Shown piece after piece: positions 55,500-64,000 of a stretch of 64,000 nt of DNA. The position numbers and the translations under genes are program-made. Origin of the DNA: Paenibacillus sp. 37. GTDB taxonomy: Bacteria; Bacillota; Bacilli; Paenibacillales; Paenibacillaceae. Every line of letters starts with the position of its first letter. Positions within the stretch are counted from its first letter, which is position 1. The notes beneath the pieces were generated by a model. That model was given only the letters and a program-made list of their open reading frames with translations, did no database searches and was not told the DNA's origin. Location: contig NZ_CP043762.1 of the NCBI RefSeq assembly GCF_008386395.1, positions 434,001 to 498,000 on the forward strand, given 5' to 3'.

Positions 55500-58160
55500 T
55501 TACGTTTCCTTTCTCAATGCCTCTACGATACTTGTTTGGTTTAATCGATACATCGGCCAAGCTGTAGCAACGAGTGTTGTTGCTATGGCACCTGCACATG
55601 CAAGAACAACACTAGACCATGGAGTGGCCCAACCTACGTCGAAAGCACCTTTAAAGAGATGATGTATCCCATAGCTTAGTGCTATTCCGAGTATACTACC
55701 GTATAGCGCAGAGTAAAGGCCGTATAAAACGCCTTCCAACAGGATCATTTTCCCTACATTACGCTGTGTCATGCCGATAGCTTTGAGCACCGCAAATTCT
55801 TTGGTTCGCAGAATAAGATTGGTGCTGACGGTGTTAAGTATATTCAGGAACGCAATCAGGACAATGACACCCATAAAACCATACAAAAAGATCTTTGCGG
55901 TTGTCGCGTCGTTTTTGGCTTGGGCAAGTTGCTCCACCTTATCTGTGTAGCTGTAACCTGCATCTTTTTGGGGCAGGGTTTTGAGATAGTCCGTAATTGG
56001 TTTGTTGGAAATATCGGTTTTGGCAAGAATAAAGATTCTGGAGTACGTATCGTTCCCTGTAACCTTCTCTACGACTTCAGGCGTCGTTATGAATTCAATA
56101 ATAGCACTCTCATTATAGCTGCTCGACAACAAGCCTTGATCAACAATTCCTGTTACCGTCAGTGTTGTGTAACCACGGCCCTTCTCGCCCAATTCCAAGC
56201 TACGTACTTTGATGTGATCCCCAACCTTGAGTTGGGTTTGATCCATAACAATCTGTCTTCCATCCTCTGTTATCATACTTAATTTCTGATTGACGATAAC
56301 GCCATTTTCCCGGTTCATCTTCTCTTTGTCGATCTTACCAGCCGTTAGTCTGGGTTTCAGAGCATCGAGTCCATTATCTCCATAGGATTCAAGGTAATTG
56401 TTGTCTGTGCGGTACCCCCCTCCCTCTTCAACAGAATACATTCCCGGACGGAGTTCATAATACTTGGGATTAATTTTTTCTTTCGGAAAGATAGCCATCA
56501 CTTGATTATTGTAATACGGATAGGCATGTTCAACGGCATCAAGCTTAACAATGTCAGAAAATACGGAATCATCGATCCGTTTGGAAGGTCCTTCATAGAT
56601 AACCGAGTAGGAATAATTGGTACCTGATTGAGATGGTTGCCCCAACAAACCAGCTAGTCCGCTAAAAACAATAAATAGAATCATGCTGACCACTATGGAA
56701 AAGGCAGTGATGCGGAAGCGCTTTTTGTTCCGCCTGATGTTTCGATTAGCAAACTGTCCTTCGATACCCAACAGTTTCCCCAGCAGTTTTGATTTCCGGA
56801 CAGATGTTACGTTCTCCACTTTCGTGCCTCCCGAGCTAAGCACCGCCTCAAGTGGAGATACCTTCGCTGCCAGTCTCGCAGGTCCGATAGCAGACAGATA
56901 AACAGTCAATAACCCCAACGCACCGGCTATGATCAAAATTGGTAGGGAGATGACCATTTGCATATCATTCAGAAATCCCAACGCCAAAAAGCTGATGTTG
57001 TAAAACAGAAGTTTCATAAAAACAGTTCCCATCAATAATCCAACAGGAATACCAATTAGACTCAGTATTGTAGCCTCTTTGAGAACCAATTTACGTATTT
57101 GTGATGGGGTAGCCCCAATGCACCGCAGCATTCCGAATTGCGAGGTCCGCTCCAGAACAGAAATATGAAACGTATTATATATCACTGCACTCGTACAACC
57201 CATAATAATAATGATGATTGCTGCGAATGCATATAACAAACTATGGTTTACACCTTCATAGGTGCTTTTACCAAACAACTTAAGCAGTTCATTATTATAA
57301 TCGACACGAATATTTTTATATTGATTATCCTTATCCAGCGCTAAGGCAGAGCCTTGATCCACTTGCTCTAGCTTCAATGAAGATATCATCGCTTCCGTCT
57401 TTGCCTGAATCTGATTCATCGATTTCATTTTGACATAAATAAAATAATTTTTATCCGCATCGGTTTTCACATTATCTTCATACGTGATGGCTGGAAAGAT
57501 GAAGCTGGAAGACCACGAAGCGTTACTACCTGTCTTCATAAATCCCACAATGGTGAATTCTCTCTCTTTTTGGGGACGAAAGCCTTCATCCAGATCCCAG
57601 CCAAAATCACCCAGACCATGGATAAGTTTGATCTCCCCGGTTGATGCGACAGTTCGTTCTCCCAGACTCAGGGTAATCGAATCTCCAAGCTTTGGTTTGG
57701 TCACAAAACGATCCAGGCCCCATGTCGAAAGAATAACTTCATGCGAATTCCTGGGGAGTCTGCCCGAATCCAGCTGAACCTGGAGCATGTTCATCGCATC
57801 GGCATCATAACCTTTGAGATTCAAATACCGATAAGGTGCAGCAAACGGGTTTTCCTTCTTTTCTTTCTCACTCGTTTTGCTGATGACCGAATAACCTTCT
57901 CTGCTAATGATTCCAGCACTCTCTACGGATGTGTTATTGACGACTTTTGAGACTGCTTCTCCCGGTAATCCGTTAAAAGAAACATGGTAATCCCCGTACT
58001 CTTGAACGGTTTGCCGAACCACCTTGTCTCTGAAGCTAAGGCCAATGGTTCCTATGGCTGTGAGTAGAGTCACAGACAAAATAATGCCAACGATCGTTAG
58101 TATTGATCTTTTTTTCTGCCCTAGTAAATATTTTTGGGTAAGACTGGTATATTTATTCAC
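55500..58160 (-). CDS. FtsX/MacB-type ABC transporter permease with two FtsX domains
   Basis: The 886-residue protein has an N-terminal membrane anchor (ILTIVGIILSVTLLTAIGTIGLSF), a large extracytoplasmic part, a first FtsX domain (about 320-440, SVLERTSQFGMLRCIGATPSQIRKLVLKEA), a further membrane segment and a second FtsX domain at the end (LILRTKEFAVLKAIGMTQRNVGKMILLEG). It forms a mechanotransmission-type exporter with the ATPase encoded upstream. Its GTG start overlaps the ATPase stop (GTGAATAA). Next to a two-component system, export of or resistance to antimicrobial peptides or lipids is likely. Confidence 0.88.
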   Translation of the reverse strand: MNKYTSLTQKYLLGQKKRSILTIVGIILSVTLLTAIGTIGLSFRDKVVRQTVQEYGDYHVSFNGLPGEAVSKVVNNTSVESAGIISREGYSVISKTSEKEKKENPFAAPYRYLNLKGYDADAMNMLQVQLDSGRLPRNSHEVILSTWGLDRFVTKPKLGDSITLSLGERTVASTGEIKLIHGLGDFGWDLDEGFRPQKEREFTIVGFMKTGSNASWSSSFIFPAITYEDNVKTDADKNYFIYVKMKSMNQIQAKTEAMISSLKLEQVDQGSALALDKDNQYKNIRVDYNNELLKLFGKSTYEGVNHSLLYAFAAIIIIIMGCTSAVIYNTFHISVLERTSQFGMLRCIGATPSQIRKLVLKEATILSLIGIPVGLLMGTVFMKLLFYNISFLALGFLNDMQMVISLPILIIAGALGLLTVYLSAIGPARLAAKVSPLEAVLSSGGTKVENVTSVRKSKLLGKLLGIEGQFANRNIRRNKKRFRITAFSIVVSMILFIVFSGLAGLLGQPSQSGTNYSYSVIYEGPSKRIDDSVFSDIVKLDAVEHAYPYYNNQVMAIFPKEKINPKYYELRPGMYSVEEGGGYRTDNNYLESYGDNGLDALKPRLTAGKIDKEKMNRENGVIVNQKLSMITEDGRQIVMDQTQLKVGDHIKVRSLELGEKGRGYTTLTVTGIVDQGLLSSSYNESAIIEFITTPEVVEKVTGNDTYSRIFILAKTDISNKPITDYLKTLPQKDAGYSYTDKVEQLAQAKNDATTAKIFLYGFMGVIVLIAFLNILNTVSTNLILRTKEFAVLKAIGMTQRNVGKMILLEGVLYGLYSALYGSILGIALSYGIHHLFKGAFDVGWATPWSSVVLACAGAIATTLVATAWPMYRLNQTSIVEALRKET

Positions 58161-58842
58161 GATCTTTCACCCCTGTTTGCTGCAAGAGTGTACCATCTTT
58201 TATATTTACAACACGGTCCGCTCTCTGGGCCACATTCAAATCATGTGTGATCATAATCAAGGTTTGATTGTATTTTCTGACGGAGAAGGTAAGCAGATCC
58301 ACAATCTCTTTACTGTTCTTGCTATCCAGATTGCCGGTTGGTTCATCCGCCAGAATAATCGATGGTTTATTGATTAATGCGCGTCCAATTGCAGTTCGCT
58401 GCTGTTGCCCGCCTGATAATTGGGACGGAAGGTGCTGCCTTCGATCGCTGAGTCCCAGCACGCTCAATAATTCCTCAAGATAACCCTCGTCCACATGTTT
58501 ATTCTCAAGCAGCATCGGCAATTTAATGTTTTCTTCCGCAGTTAACACCGGGATCAGATTATACGATTGAAAAATAAAACCGATTTTGCGTCTTCTGAAC
58601 ACAGCTAGTTCATTTTCACTTTGAGAATACAGATCCATACCGTCAATAATGACTTGGCCACTTGTTGGTTGATCCACTCCCCCGAGCAGATGCAGCAATG
58701 AGCTTTTGCCAGATCCGCTGGCGCCCACGATCGCAACGAATTCTCCTTGATTGACGGACAGATTAACATCTCTCAATGCTTCCACCCTAGACTCAGCACT
58801 TCCGTATATTTTACATAAATGTTCGGTCTTCAAAATTTCCAC
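58153..58842 (-). CDS. ABC transporter ATPase, LolD/MacB type
   Basis: The 229-residue ATPase has Walker [17 protein letters not shown], the signature [16 protein letters not shown], Walker [15 protein letters not shown] and the H-loop [11 protein letters not shown]. The QTQ-like features and length fit the LolD/MacB class that works with FtsX-like permeases. The gene overlaps the permease start. A TATAAT box at 58886-58891 with a weak -35 and repeats of GTAAGCTTC upstream suggest control by the response regulator encoded in the next operon. Confidence 0.92.
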   Translation of the reverse strand: MEILKTEHLCKIYGSAESRVEALRDVNLSVNQGEFVAIVGASGSGKSSLLHLLGGVDQPTSGQVIIDGMDLYSQSENELAVFRRRKIGFIFQSYNLIPVLTAEENIKLPMLLENKHVDEGYLEELLSVLGLSDRRQHLPSQLSGGQQQRTAIGRALINKPSIILADEPTGNLDSKNSKEIVDLLTFSVRKYNQTLIMITHDLNVAQRADRVVNIKDGTLLQQTGVKDRE

Positions 58843-58885
58843 CCTGTTGTACCTCCAGTTGTATGATTAACATTGCTTGATTGTC

Positions 58886-58929
58886 ATTATAGGTGTGGAA
58901 GCTTACGTTGAAGTGAAGAAGAAGCTTAC
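58886..58929 (-). promoter_or_regulatory. Regulated promoter of the ABC exporter
   Basis: TATAAT at 58891-58886 (minus strand) lacks a good -35 box. Two direct repeats of GTAAGCTTC (58929-58921 and 58906-58898) stand about two helix turns apart, as expected for an OmpR-type regulator. Confidence 0.5.
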
Positions 58930-58949
58930 ATTTTCGTAAGCTTCTTCTT
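58916..58949 (-). terminator. Terminator overlapping the kinase stop codon
   Basis: Perfect 14-bp arms AAGAAGAAGCTTAC and GTAAGCTTCTTCTT (58916-58929, 58936-58949) with a 6-base loop; the stem includes part of the kinase stop codon. Confidence 0.6.
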
Positions 58950-60195
58950 AAGTCCACTCTTTTTTGAAAAACGAAATTCTGAATGTCGTTCCTTCTTGAG
59001 GCACACTCTCCACCGTAATGATCCCGTGTTGTTCCTCAATGATCGATTTGGTCAAAGCCAGACCAATCCCTATACTGTTGGGCTTGTTATGGTTCTTGCC
59101 TTTATAGAATCGTTTGAAAATATGAGGCATATCATCGGGATGTATACCTTCGCCGTTGTCCTGAATTATGATTGTATCAAACAGTGCGTTTTCCTCCAAA
59201 TGGATTCGAACCTTCCCCTCTGGCGGGGTGTGTTCGAGTGCATTTTTTATCAAATTCATGACAGCTTCCTTAAGCCATTCTTCATCTGCCTGCACAAACG
59301 CATTCTCGCTTCCAAGGATGGTTATGTTTTGCCGCTTCTGGTCTGCTACTGTCCGGAGTGAATAGACAGCGCTCTCCACCATCTCCCTTAGCTCGATCCT
59401 TTCTTTACGAAATCCAATGGCTCCCGCTTCGACTCGTGCCAGCTTGAGCAGGCTGATGATGAGCCATTCCATTCGATCAAGCTGCTGCCGACTTCGTTCC
59501 AGAAACGTCATTCTCATTTCTTCTTTCATCCCGGGATCATTCAGCAGATTTTCATTGAACACTATCAGAGAAGACAGGGGTGTTTTGAGTTGGTGGGAAA
59601 TGTCGGATAACAGATTGCGCAAGAAGGTTTTTTCCTGCTGGAGTAGCTCCAGGCTGTTAGTTAGTCTTTCAGCCATCGCATTGAAGCTCCGGCCAAGTGA
59701 GCCGAAGTCTCCATCCTCCGTCTCAGGCAGTTTTTTATCAAATTGCTGTTCCACAACCTGCTCGGCCGCATGGGAAATCGTTCTGACTTTCACAAAAAAT
59801 TTACGATACTCCCACAGAAGCAATACCATGAGTGGGATCAGGAACAACAATACTTGAGTCGCTGTTTTTAAGGGTAATGCTAGTCCTGAAAGAGCCGGCT
59901 GATCTTCTAAAGACATACCCGCCTGATATCCGTATTGTGCAAGGATACGTTGCCCCTCAGTGATGTCATCGGTATGGGCTCCTTGGGTAACAAAGTGAAT
60001 CACCTCATTCTCCAACTGGGGATCCTTCATCAACAAATGTCCGATTAGGGCGCTATTCTGATTCACGATAGTTGTATTGATGCTATCAACTTGATGCTGC
60101 ATGTATAAAAACATCATAAACGACAAAAGAACTTGCAGAGCAAGTACTTTAATGGCGATAGATTTCCACTCTGGATTTCGCAAAACTTCGATCAT
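58948..60195 (-). CDS. Sensor histidine kinase of the ABC exporter system
   Basis: The kinase has two membrane segments around an extracellular domain of about 75 residues, a HAMP-like linker, the H-box SDISHQLKTPLSSLIVF and ATPase motifs (NLIKNALEHTPPEG, IIQDNGEGIHPDDMPHIFKRFYKG, GIGLALTKSIIEE). AGGGAG precedes ATG 60195, which lies 2 bases after the regulator stop, so the genes are coupled. The presence of an extracellular domain separates it from the BceS intramembrane-sensing kinases. It probably detects the substrate of the exporter. Confidence 0.9.
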   Translation of the reverse strand: MIEVLRNPEWKSIAIKVLALQVLLSFMMFLYMQHQVDSINTTIVNQNSALIGHLLMKDPQLENEVIHFVTQGAHTDDITEGQRILAQYGYQAGMSLEDQPALSGLALPLKTATQVLLFLIPLMVLLLWEYRKFFVKVRTISHAAEQVVEQQFDKKLPETEDGDFGSLGRSFNAMAERLTNSLELLQQEKTFLRNLLSDISHQLKTPLSSLIVFNENLLNDPGMKEEMRMTFLERSRQQLDRMEWLIISLLKLARVEAGAIGFRKERIELREMVESAVYSLRTVADQKRQNITILGSENAFVQADEEWLKEAVMNLIKNALEHTPPEGKVRIHLEENALFDTIIIQDNGEGIHPDDMPHIFKRFYKGKNHNKPNSIGIGLALTKSIIEEQHGIITVESVPQEGTTFRISFFKKEWT

Positions 60196-60197
60196 GT

Positions 60198-60893
60198 TCA
60201 TCTCCCTATAACTTCCACATTCCATTTATACCCGATCCCCCGAACGGTTACGATATATTGTGGTGCTGCAGGAATATCTTCGACTTTCTCTCTTAATCTG
60301 CGGATATGGACAGAGAGCGTATTATCATCAATGAAGTCGCCCGAGAGATCCCAGAGATGATTCAGAATTGAACTTCTGCTGCATATCTGCTTCGGATTAG
60401 AGATCAACATCAATAATAGTCGGTATTCAAGCGTCGTTAGTGTAATTTCACTATTGTTTTTGAGTACAGTTCCTTCTAAAATACGCACCTGGATGCTATC
60501 GGACATCCATAAGCTTGCTTCTTGTTTTCCCTTGTTGTTACGTCGTAATACGGCTTTAATTCGTGATATAAGTTCTTTGGTACGAACAGGCTTGGTTACA
60601 TAGTCGTCTGCTCCGAGATCAAGCCCTGCGACCACGTTTGCTTCCTCATCCAAAGCCGTCAAAAAGATTATGGGCACTTGCGACGTTACCCTAATCTCAC
60701 TGCACAGTTGATATCCCGATCCATCAGGCAAAGTGACATCCAACAAAATCAGATCGATCGTCTTTGCCTGCAGTGCCTGTCTGGCTTCTTCCAAGTTCCC
60801 CGCCACAACGACCTCATATCCTTCATTGGACAGTGTATATTGAATACCAAACACCAGATTTTCATCATCTTCTACGAGTAATAAGCGATTCAT
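60198..60893 (-). CDS. OmpR-family response regulator of the ABC exporter system
   Basis: The 231-residue protein has a receiver with RLLLVEDDENLVFGI, the phosphoacceptor in TIDLILLDVTLPDG and DYVTKPVRTKELI, then a winged helix (LTTLEYRLLLMLISNPKQICSRSSIL, LSVHIRRLREKVED, VRGIGYKW). It is the first gene of a regulator-kinase pair on the minus strand, with the ABC exporter genes following. The interval 60894-61222 has no recognised gene. Confidence 0.92.
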   Translation of the reverse strand: MNRLLLVEDDENLVFGIQYTLSNEGYEVVVAGNLEEARQALQAKTIDLILLDVTLPDGSGYQLCSEIRVTSQVPIIFLTALDEEANVVAGLDLGADDYVTKPVRTKELISRIKAVLRRNNKGKQEASLWMSDSIQVRILEGTVLKNNSEITLTTLEYRLLLMLISNPKQICSRSSILNHLWDLSGDFIDDNTLSVHIRRLREKVEDIPAAPQYIVTVRGIGYKWNVEVIGR

Positions 60894-61222
60894 CGTACAC
60901 CTCAGCTTATGCTATTTGAATTTATATTAATTTTGTTGATTATAGAGTTCCTGAGTCATTATACATCATTTGCGTTTCTAAGCTAAATTTATAATATCCA
61001 CCATACTTAAAAGTAATTGCTATGATCCGACATTAATCAAAACATAAAATAGCCTTGCCACAGCGCTAAATGCAATTTGTAAGGTTAGTGATGTTCATAG
61101 GCGAGATGATTTCAACTACTGCCCTGCAGTTTCCTAATGAATTTTGAGTGTCAATATCTTTTGGCGTGAATTTTAGATAACAATTTAATCTATACTGGCA
61201 CAATGTTTTTTCTTAAAACAAA

Positions 61223-61241
61223 AAGCCGCTATTTAGCGACT
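61223..61241 (-). terminator. Terminator hairpin of the unidentified remnant
   Basis: AAGTCGCTAAATAGCGGCTTTTT on the minus strand; it is similar to the terminator at 51072-51098. Confidence 0.6.
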
Positions 61242-61252
61242 TAGAATGGTAC

Positions 61253-61345
61253 TTAGCCCGCGATTTTTGTCGATTTCAATACATCTACCATCTCGGACTC
61301 AGCGGTTATCCTTCTGCGTGTGGTCAGCTCAGGGTTTAAATCGTC
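61253..61345 (-). pseudogene. Unidentified gene tail of 30 codons
   Basis: The frame ends with ELTTRRRITAESEMVDVLKS plus a few residues and a stop, 12 bp before a good terminator. It has no start and is stopped upstream by TAG. It looks like the end of a real gene whose body has been lost. The family is not recognised. Confidence 0.4.
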
Positions 61346-61599
61346 CTACCTTCAGTCAAGAGGGTACCTTTGTGCCATTGTACATTATCAGACAATTCAA
61401 TTGTACACAAATCCTAAAAAAGCCTTAATCTTCGCAGGGTTTTGATGTGAAATAATGTTCTTGTCATCCGACATTATTTGTGTATTTATTTGTGAGATAC
61501 CATTAAATTTATAGTAAATATTATCATTAAAGTTTATAATTGCAAGTCCCTGACCTACATGATGAAAAAAATGCCATGCGGAAACGACTTCGCAGCGAA

Positions 61600-61810
61600 A
61601 AGGTTACACCCTTTCGGTTCGTCAGATGAGCGAGTTAATTGGGTGTATTTAGGCAATTCAAAAACAATCGAGGTTTCTGGAGATTCCTGCTACTCTGCTT
61701 GCAAAAAGTAAGCCTGGAGGTCGGGCGGCTTTGCCTTGCGCACAACCGGCTTAAGAAAGCGGCAATGATGGTAAAACGCAAAGGGGACAAAGCAGGATTG
61801 AATTCTACTT
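61600..61810 (+). mobile_element. Remnant of an IS1182-type transposase (C-terminal end)
   Basis: The plus strand encodes VFRQFKNNRGFWRFLL and KVSLEVGRLCLAHNRLKKAA, which match the conserved end of IS1182-family transposases (usually FGQIKNNRGFRRFLLRG...KVSLEVGWL.LAHNLLKKAA). Only this tail remains, and the usual glutamate and arginine of the motif are changed. No inverted repeats or target duplication could be placed. It may have helped assemble the fragment-rich stretch that follows. Confidence 0.7.
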
Positions 61811-62175
61811 CGTCCCGTTTGAGCATATCGGTGTTATTGTTCTTCACCGATATGCCGTTTAAGGGCCTTTTGGGACAGCCCCTTCTCGATAATCAAAGGA
61901 GGAATACGCCTCTTTTGTTATTTACATAATCAATGATATAGAGAGAACTGCGTTTTGAATCAAAAGATATGTGCCTTTCGTTTGCTCGAGAATCTATATA
62001 ATTCACTTCACCTTAGCTACAAGATTCAATCCGTTTCCCATTGAGAGCTTCCCAGTCAATAAGCTTCATTATAAAAAAATCACTATTTGCGATTGAAACG
62101 CTTTACATGATCAGCACAAGATGGATTAATTTATAGCTCAATGTATATTAGCGTTACCGTCTTGTTCTGTGGATC

Positions 62176-62284
62176 CTATGGCTGCTTGACAGTAATAGTA
62201 ATCGTTCCTCCGGACGGTCTCACCAGCCGCTTCGACCAGTACGGCGCTATGCTCCTATACGCCCGGCGCTGCGTCGTTGACAAT
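62176..62284 (-). pseudogene. Possible C-terminal remnant of a beta-sandwich protein
   Basis: A GC-richer patch. The minus strand can be read, with one frameshift, as VLVEAAGETV then GGTITITVKQP and a stop, as seen at the end of Ig-like domains of glycoside hydrolases. The evidence is thin. Confidence 0.25.
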
Positions 62285-62715
62285 ATCTTTACTCTTACTT
62301 TCTAACTTCTCTAGTAAAGTTTGGTTTTCTTTGTCTGTTAATAACGTTTTTATTCATTAACTCAAAGTAGGAATTGACTTTAAATAAATAGGTAATGATT
62401 CGCTTGGGATGCTTGTCCAAGACAGTAACCGACACCACCAATTGTAACTTGGTCTATTAATCTTCACGCTGAATGCCCCATTAAATCCATGGACATTTGG
62501 CAAGCTACCAACTCGGCTCCTTGTGCAATGACGGACTCTATCAATTCTTCCAAATACGGAACATTATTATTAGTTCATAAGGCCACGAATAATTTTTGGA
62601 CCAACACCAAGCATATTCATTTTGGACATGCCAAGCTTCTTGCTGCCACGCGGCAGCATCATTTCAAATATTCGGCCAATCATGGTTTTGGATACAGGCT
62701 GGATCAGATGCTTTA
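62284..62715 (-). pseudogene. Damaged partial copy of the TusA-DsrE gene and its downstream flank
   Basis: This stretch repeats 13167-13563 with many substitutions and small insertions or deletions. It contains the C-terminal part of the DsrE domain (for example PVSKTMIGRIFEMMLPRGSKKLGMSKMNMLGVGPKIIRG) and the non-coding flank with AAAGTAGGAATTGACTTTAA. Frameshifts near 62460-62490 and 62575 break the frame. It ends abruptly at a junction with a LacI fragment on the opposite strand. Confidence 0.85.
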
Positions 62716-62957
62716 ATGAGGTTGCAGCCGGATTTATTACTGAACTAAGGAGGTCTAAATTTTCGGTTCCAGGGGACGTTGGGATCATAGGATTTGATAA
62801 TACAGAGGTGGCAAACTTAATGGATCTGACAACTATTCACTATCCTGTGGATCAGCAGTCAGAGAATGCAATTTTAATTCTGCAGAACATGCTTCATTCA
62901 ACTGACAAAACATTGATTCCTCTGGAATATACTTTGATTGAAAGACTTACAACTTAG
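62716..62957 (+). pseudogene. C-terminal LacI fragment
   Basis: The plus strand encodes EVAAGFITELRRSKFSVPGD, then GIIGFDNTEVANLMDLTTIHYPVDQQSEN and a normal end. This is about 78 residues corresponding to the end of the intact LacI protein at 29008-29973, with high identity. It is fused directly to the reversed DsrE fragment and has no start. Confidence 0.85.
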
Positions 62958-63017
62958 TGATTTCAAAAATATCAAAGAAAATTTATATATAAGTGCACTC
63001 ACCTAACTACATTAATT

Positions 63018-63403
63018 AACCTGGCTACTTACATCGCAAAACTAAAAGCAGAACTTCCTTACTTGCTTAGACCACTTTCCTATTTTGCAGCAGCCATGGG
63101 CCTAGCTTTGATCTCTATCAGTTTTGCAGGAGTTGGTTTTCAATTTTTCGCTGCTCCACCAGGAAAACCGATTTCAGGTTGGTTTGCTGATTATCCGATG
63201 TTTGAAGCTACTTTCATGTCTTTACTGATCGCCATCACAGGTGTCGGAGCCTGTATCTTCCCATTCTTCTTAAAGGAGAACCCTAATCCTAAACTGGTGA
63301 ATACCCTAAAGTATTTGTGGTAATTGTTGGTGTTGTTTTCGTTGGCTTTGGCGTTTTAAATTACTTCACTCACATCGGTCTTATTGTCCTTACGATAAAA
63401 TAA
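63018..63403 (+). pseudogene. Frameshifted small membrane protein, family not recognised
   Basis: The frame YIAKLKAELPYLLRPLSYFAAAMGLALISISFAG...GACIFPFFLKENPNPKLVNTLKYLW stops at 63321. One extra base there would join it to VIVGVVFVGFGVLNYFTHIGLIVLTIK, ending at 63403. The whole would have four membrane segments. No start codon with a ribosome site was found, so the N-terminus is also damaged or lies beyond a junction. The family is unknown to me. Confidence 0.55.
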
Positions 63404-63655
63404 TTTGATTCACAATTTTATAATAATTGCTTTAACAAAAAAAATCGCTGAACTTAGTTCCTTAACGGACAAGTTTATTAAGTATACTTACAGTGCTGAA
63501 CATATCGTTCCTGATCTAAATACGTCTCCCCTCCCCGTTGATCCAGTAGACCAAACAAACTCACCCTGCTCACGATATTTGCTCATTGGTTAAACCCAGG
63601 GGTCTATTTGTAAGAGATACACTTCAGCGGCTTTTTCAACAAGCAATAAAAACGA

Positions 63656-64000
63656 CTATATATCATCCGAATCCACCTGCTCTATGGTTGCTGCAGGTAA
63701 CCATCCTTCAAGCAATGCTCCTCCTTCCGGATGATTGCTTGCGGCAAGTTCTCCCCCGTGCTGCCTAACAATTCTTTGTGAAATGGTTAAGCCTAATCCG
63801 CTGCCACCGGTTGAACGACTTCTGGATGTTTCCCCGCGATATAAGGGTTCAAATACACGCTCAAGTTCTTCCGTAGAGAAGCCCGGCCCGGTATCGCGTA
63901 TCGTAAACTTAACCTTATCACCAACTTTGTTACATTGGACTTCGATTTCACTACCCGCAGATGTGTGTCTTACGGCATTATCCAGAAGGTTGTTCATGGC
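63656..64000 (-). CDS. Sensor histidine kinase, C-terminal ATPase domain (partial, continues beyond window)
   Basis: The visible 114 residues contain the N-box NNLLDNAVRHT, the G1 box IRDTGPGFSTEELERVFEPLYRG, the G2 box GGSGLGLTISQRIVRQHGGEL and a normal C-terminus. The phosphoacceptor domain and sensor lie to the right of the window. The signature is of the HisKA/HATPase class. The interval 63404-63655 has no gene. Confidence 0.88.
   Translation of the reverse strand, partial: AMNNLLDNAVRHTSAGSEIEVQCNKVGDKVKFTIRDTGPGFSTEELERVFEPLYRGETSRSRSTGGSGLGLTISQRIVRQHGGELAASNHPEGGALLEGWLPAATIEQVDSDDI

Noticed and set aside
61246..61428. Plus-strand frame of 60 codons
   Set aside because: It has no ribosome site and is antisense to the remnant tail at 61253-61345, which reads better.
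62096..62112. Sequence TGAAACGCTTTACA resembling a catabolite-responsive element
   Set aside because: The central CG is shifted by one base and no promoter or gene start lies next to it.

Overview
The window looks like chromosome from a low-to-mid GC Gram-positive rod, most likely a Paenibacillus or close relative. The reasons are strong AGGAGG-type ribosome binding sites with frequent TTG and GTG starts, sigma-A promoters of the TTGACA-17-TATAAT kind, a bacilliredoxin-type protein (bacillithiol thiol chemistry), LicT/RAT antitermination, and a cntL-cntM pair of the type known from Paenibacillus (bacillopaline). No rRNA, tRNA, CRISPR array or intact mobile element was seen.

Layout. 1-6000: metallophore synthesis (cntM partial, cntL), a broken iron-siderophore-type binding protein gene, and an intact binding protein/permease/ATPase operon. 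6400-7800: HxlR regulator divergent from an NmrA-family oxidoreductase. 7950-12810: ResD-like response regulator, NarL-type kinase and regulator, and the copper exporter CopA. 13236-16014: ArsR-controlled sulfane-sulfur operon (ArsR, CoA-disulfide reductase-rhodanese fusion, TusA-DsrE fusion). 16192-17302: Lrp regulator and isochorismatase-type hydrolase. 17480-21960: licT-PTS-GH1 beta-glucoside operon. 22067-26485: thiol-redox operon (BrxC/YtxJ, DinB, OsmC, thioredoxin-like, Lgt-like membrane protein, CcdA, TlpA/ResA, membrane rhodanese-like) divergent from a GntR regulator. 27545-37476: GH4 with a LacI regulator, a second PTS/GH1/LicT operon, a chromate-transporter pair and a ROK regulator. 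37946-45413: GH3 remnant, C-S lyase and two redox operons (OsmC, DsbA/FrnE, tandem AhpD; TrxB, OsmC, Trx, broken OYE) next to an ArsR-rhodanese regulator. 45543-50932: a second GH4 with a decayed LacI gene, a broken alcohol dehydrogenase, a second ArsR-rhodanese/membrane rhodanese/thioredoxin-like operon, and trxA. 51228-54862: acetyltransferase, then MarR, lipoyl-dihydrolipoamide dehydrogenase fusion and an Ohr/OsmC protein. 55500-60893: FtsX/LolD-type ABC exporter with its own two-component system. 61200-64000: a graveyard of gene fragments (IS1182-type transposase tail, DsrE fragment joined to a LacI fragment, a frameshifted membrane protein) and the end of a histidine kinase.

Two themes dominate: beta-glucoside phosphotransfer and hydrolysis, with duplicated parts, and low-molecular-weight thiol, sulfane-sulfur and peroxide chemistry. 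The window contains four OsmC-family proteins, five thioredoxin-fold proteins of the Trx/TlpA type, four rhodanese-domain proteins outside the CoA-disulfide reductase, and a tandem AhpD. The clearest regulatory result is a small regulon: three promoters (TTGAC-17-TAWAAT) are each followed at once by the same 20-bp palindrome. They drive trxB-osmC-trx, ahpD-dsbA-osmC and trxA, and a related shorter palindrome precedes the ArsR-rhodanese gene beside them. A second recurring motif (ATAGCYC-N4-GAGCCAT-like) lies upstream of cntL, both binding-protein genes and the ResD-like/copA operon. Pseudogenes are numerous and often carry single-base lesions, so some may be sequencing errors.
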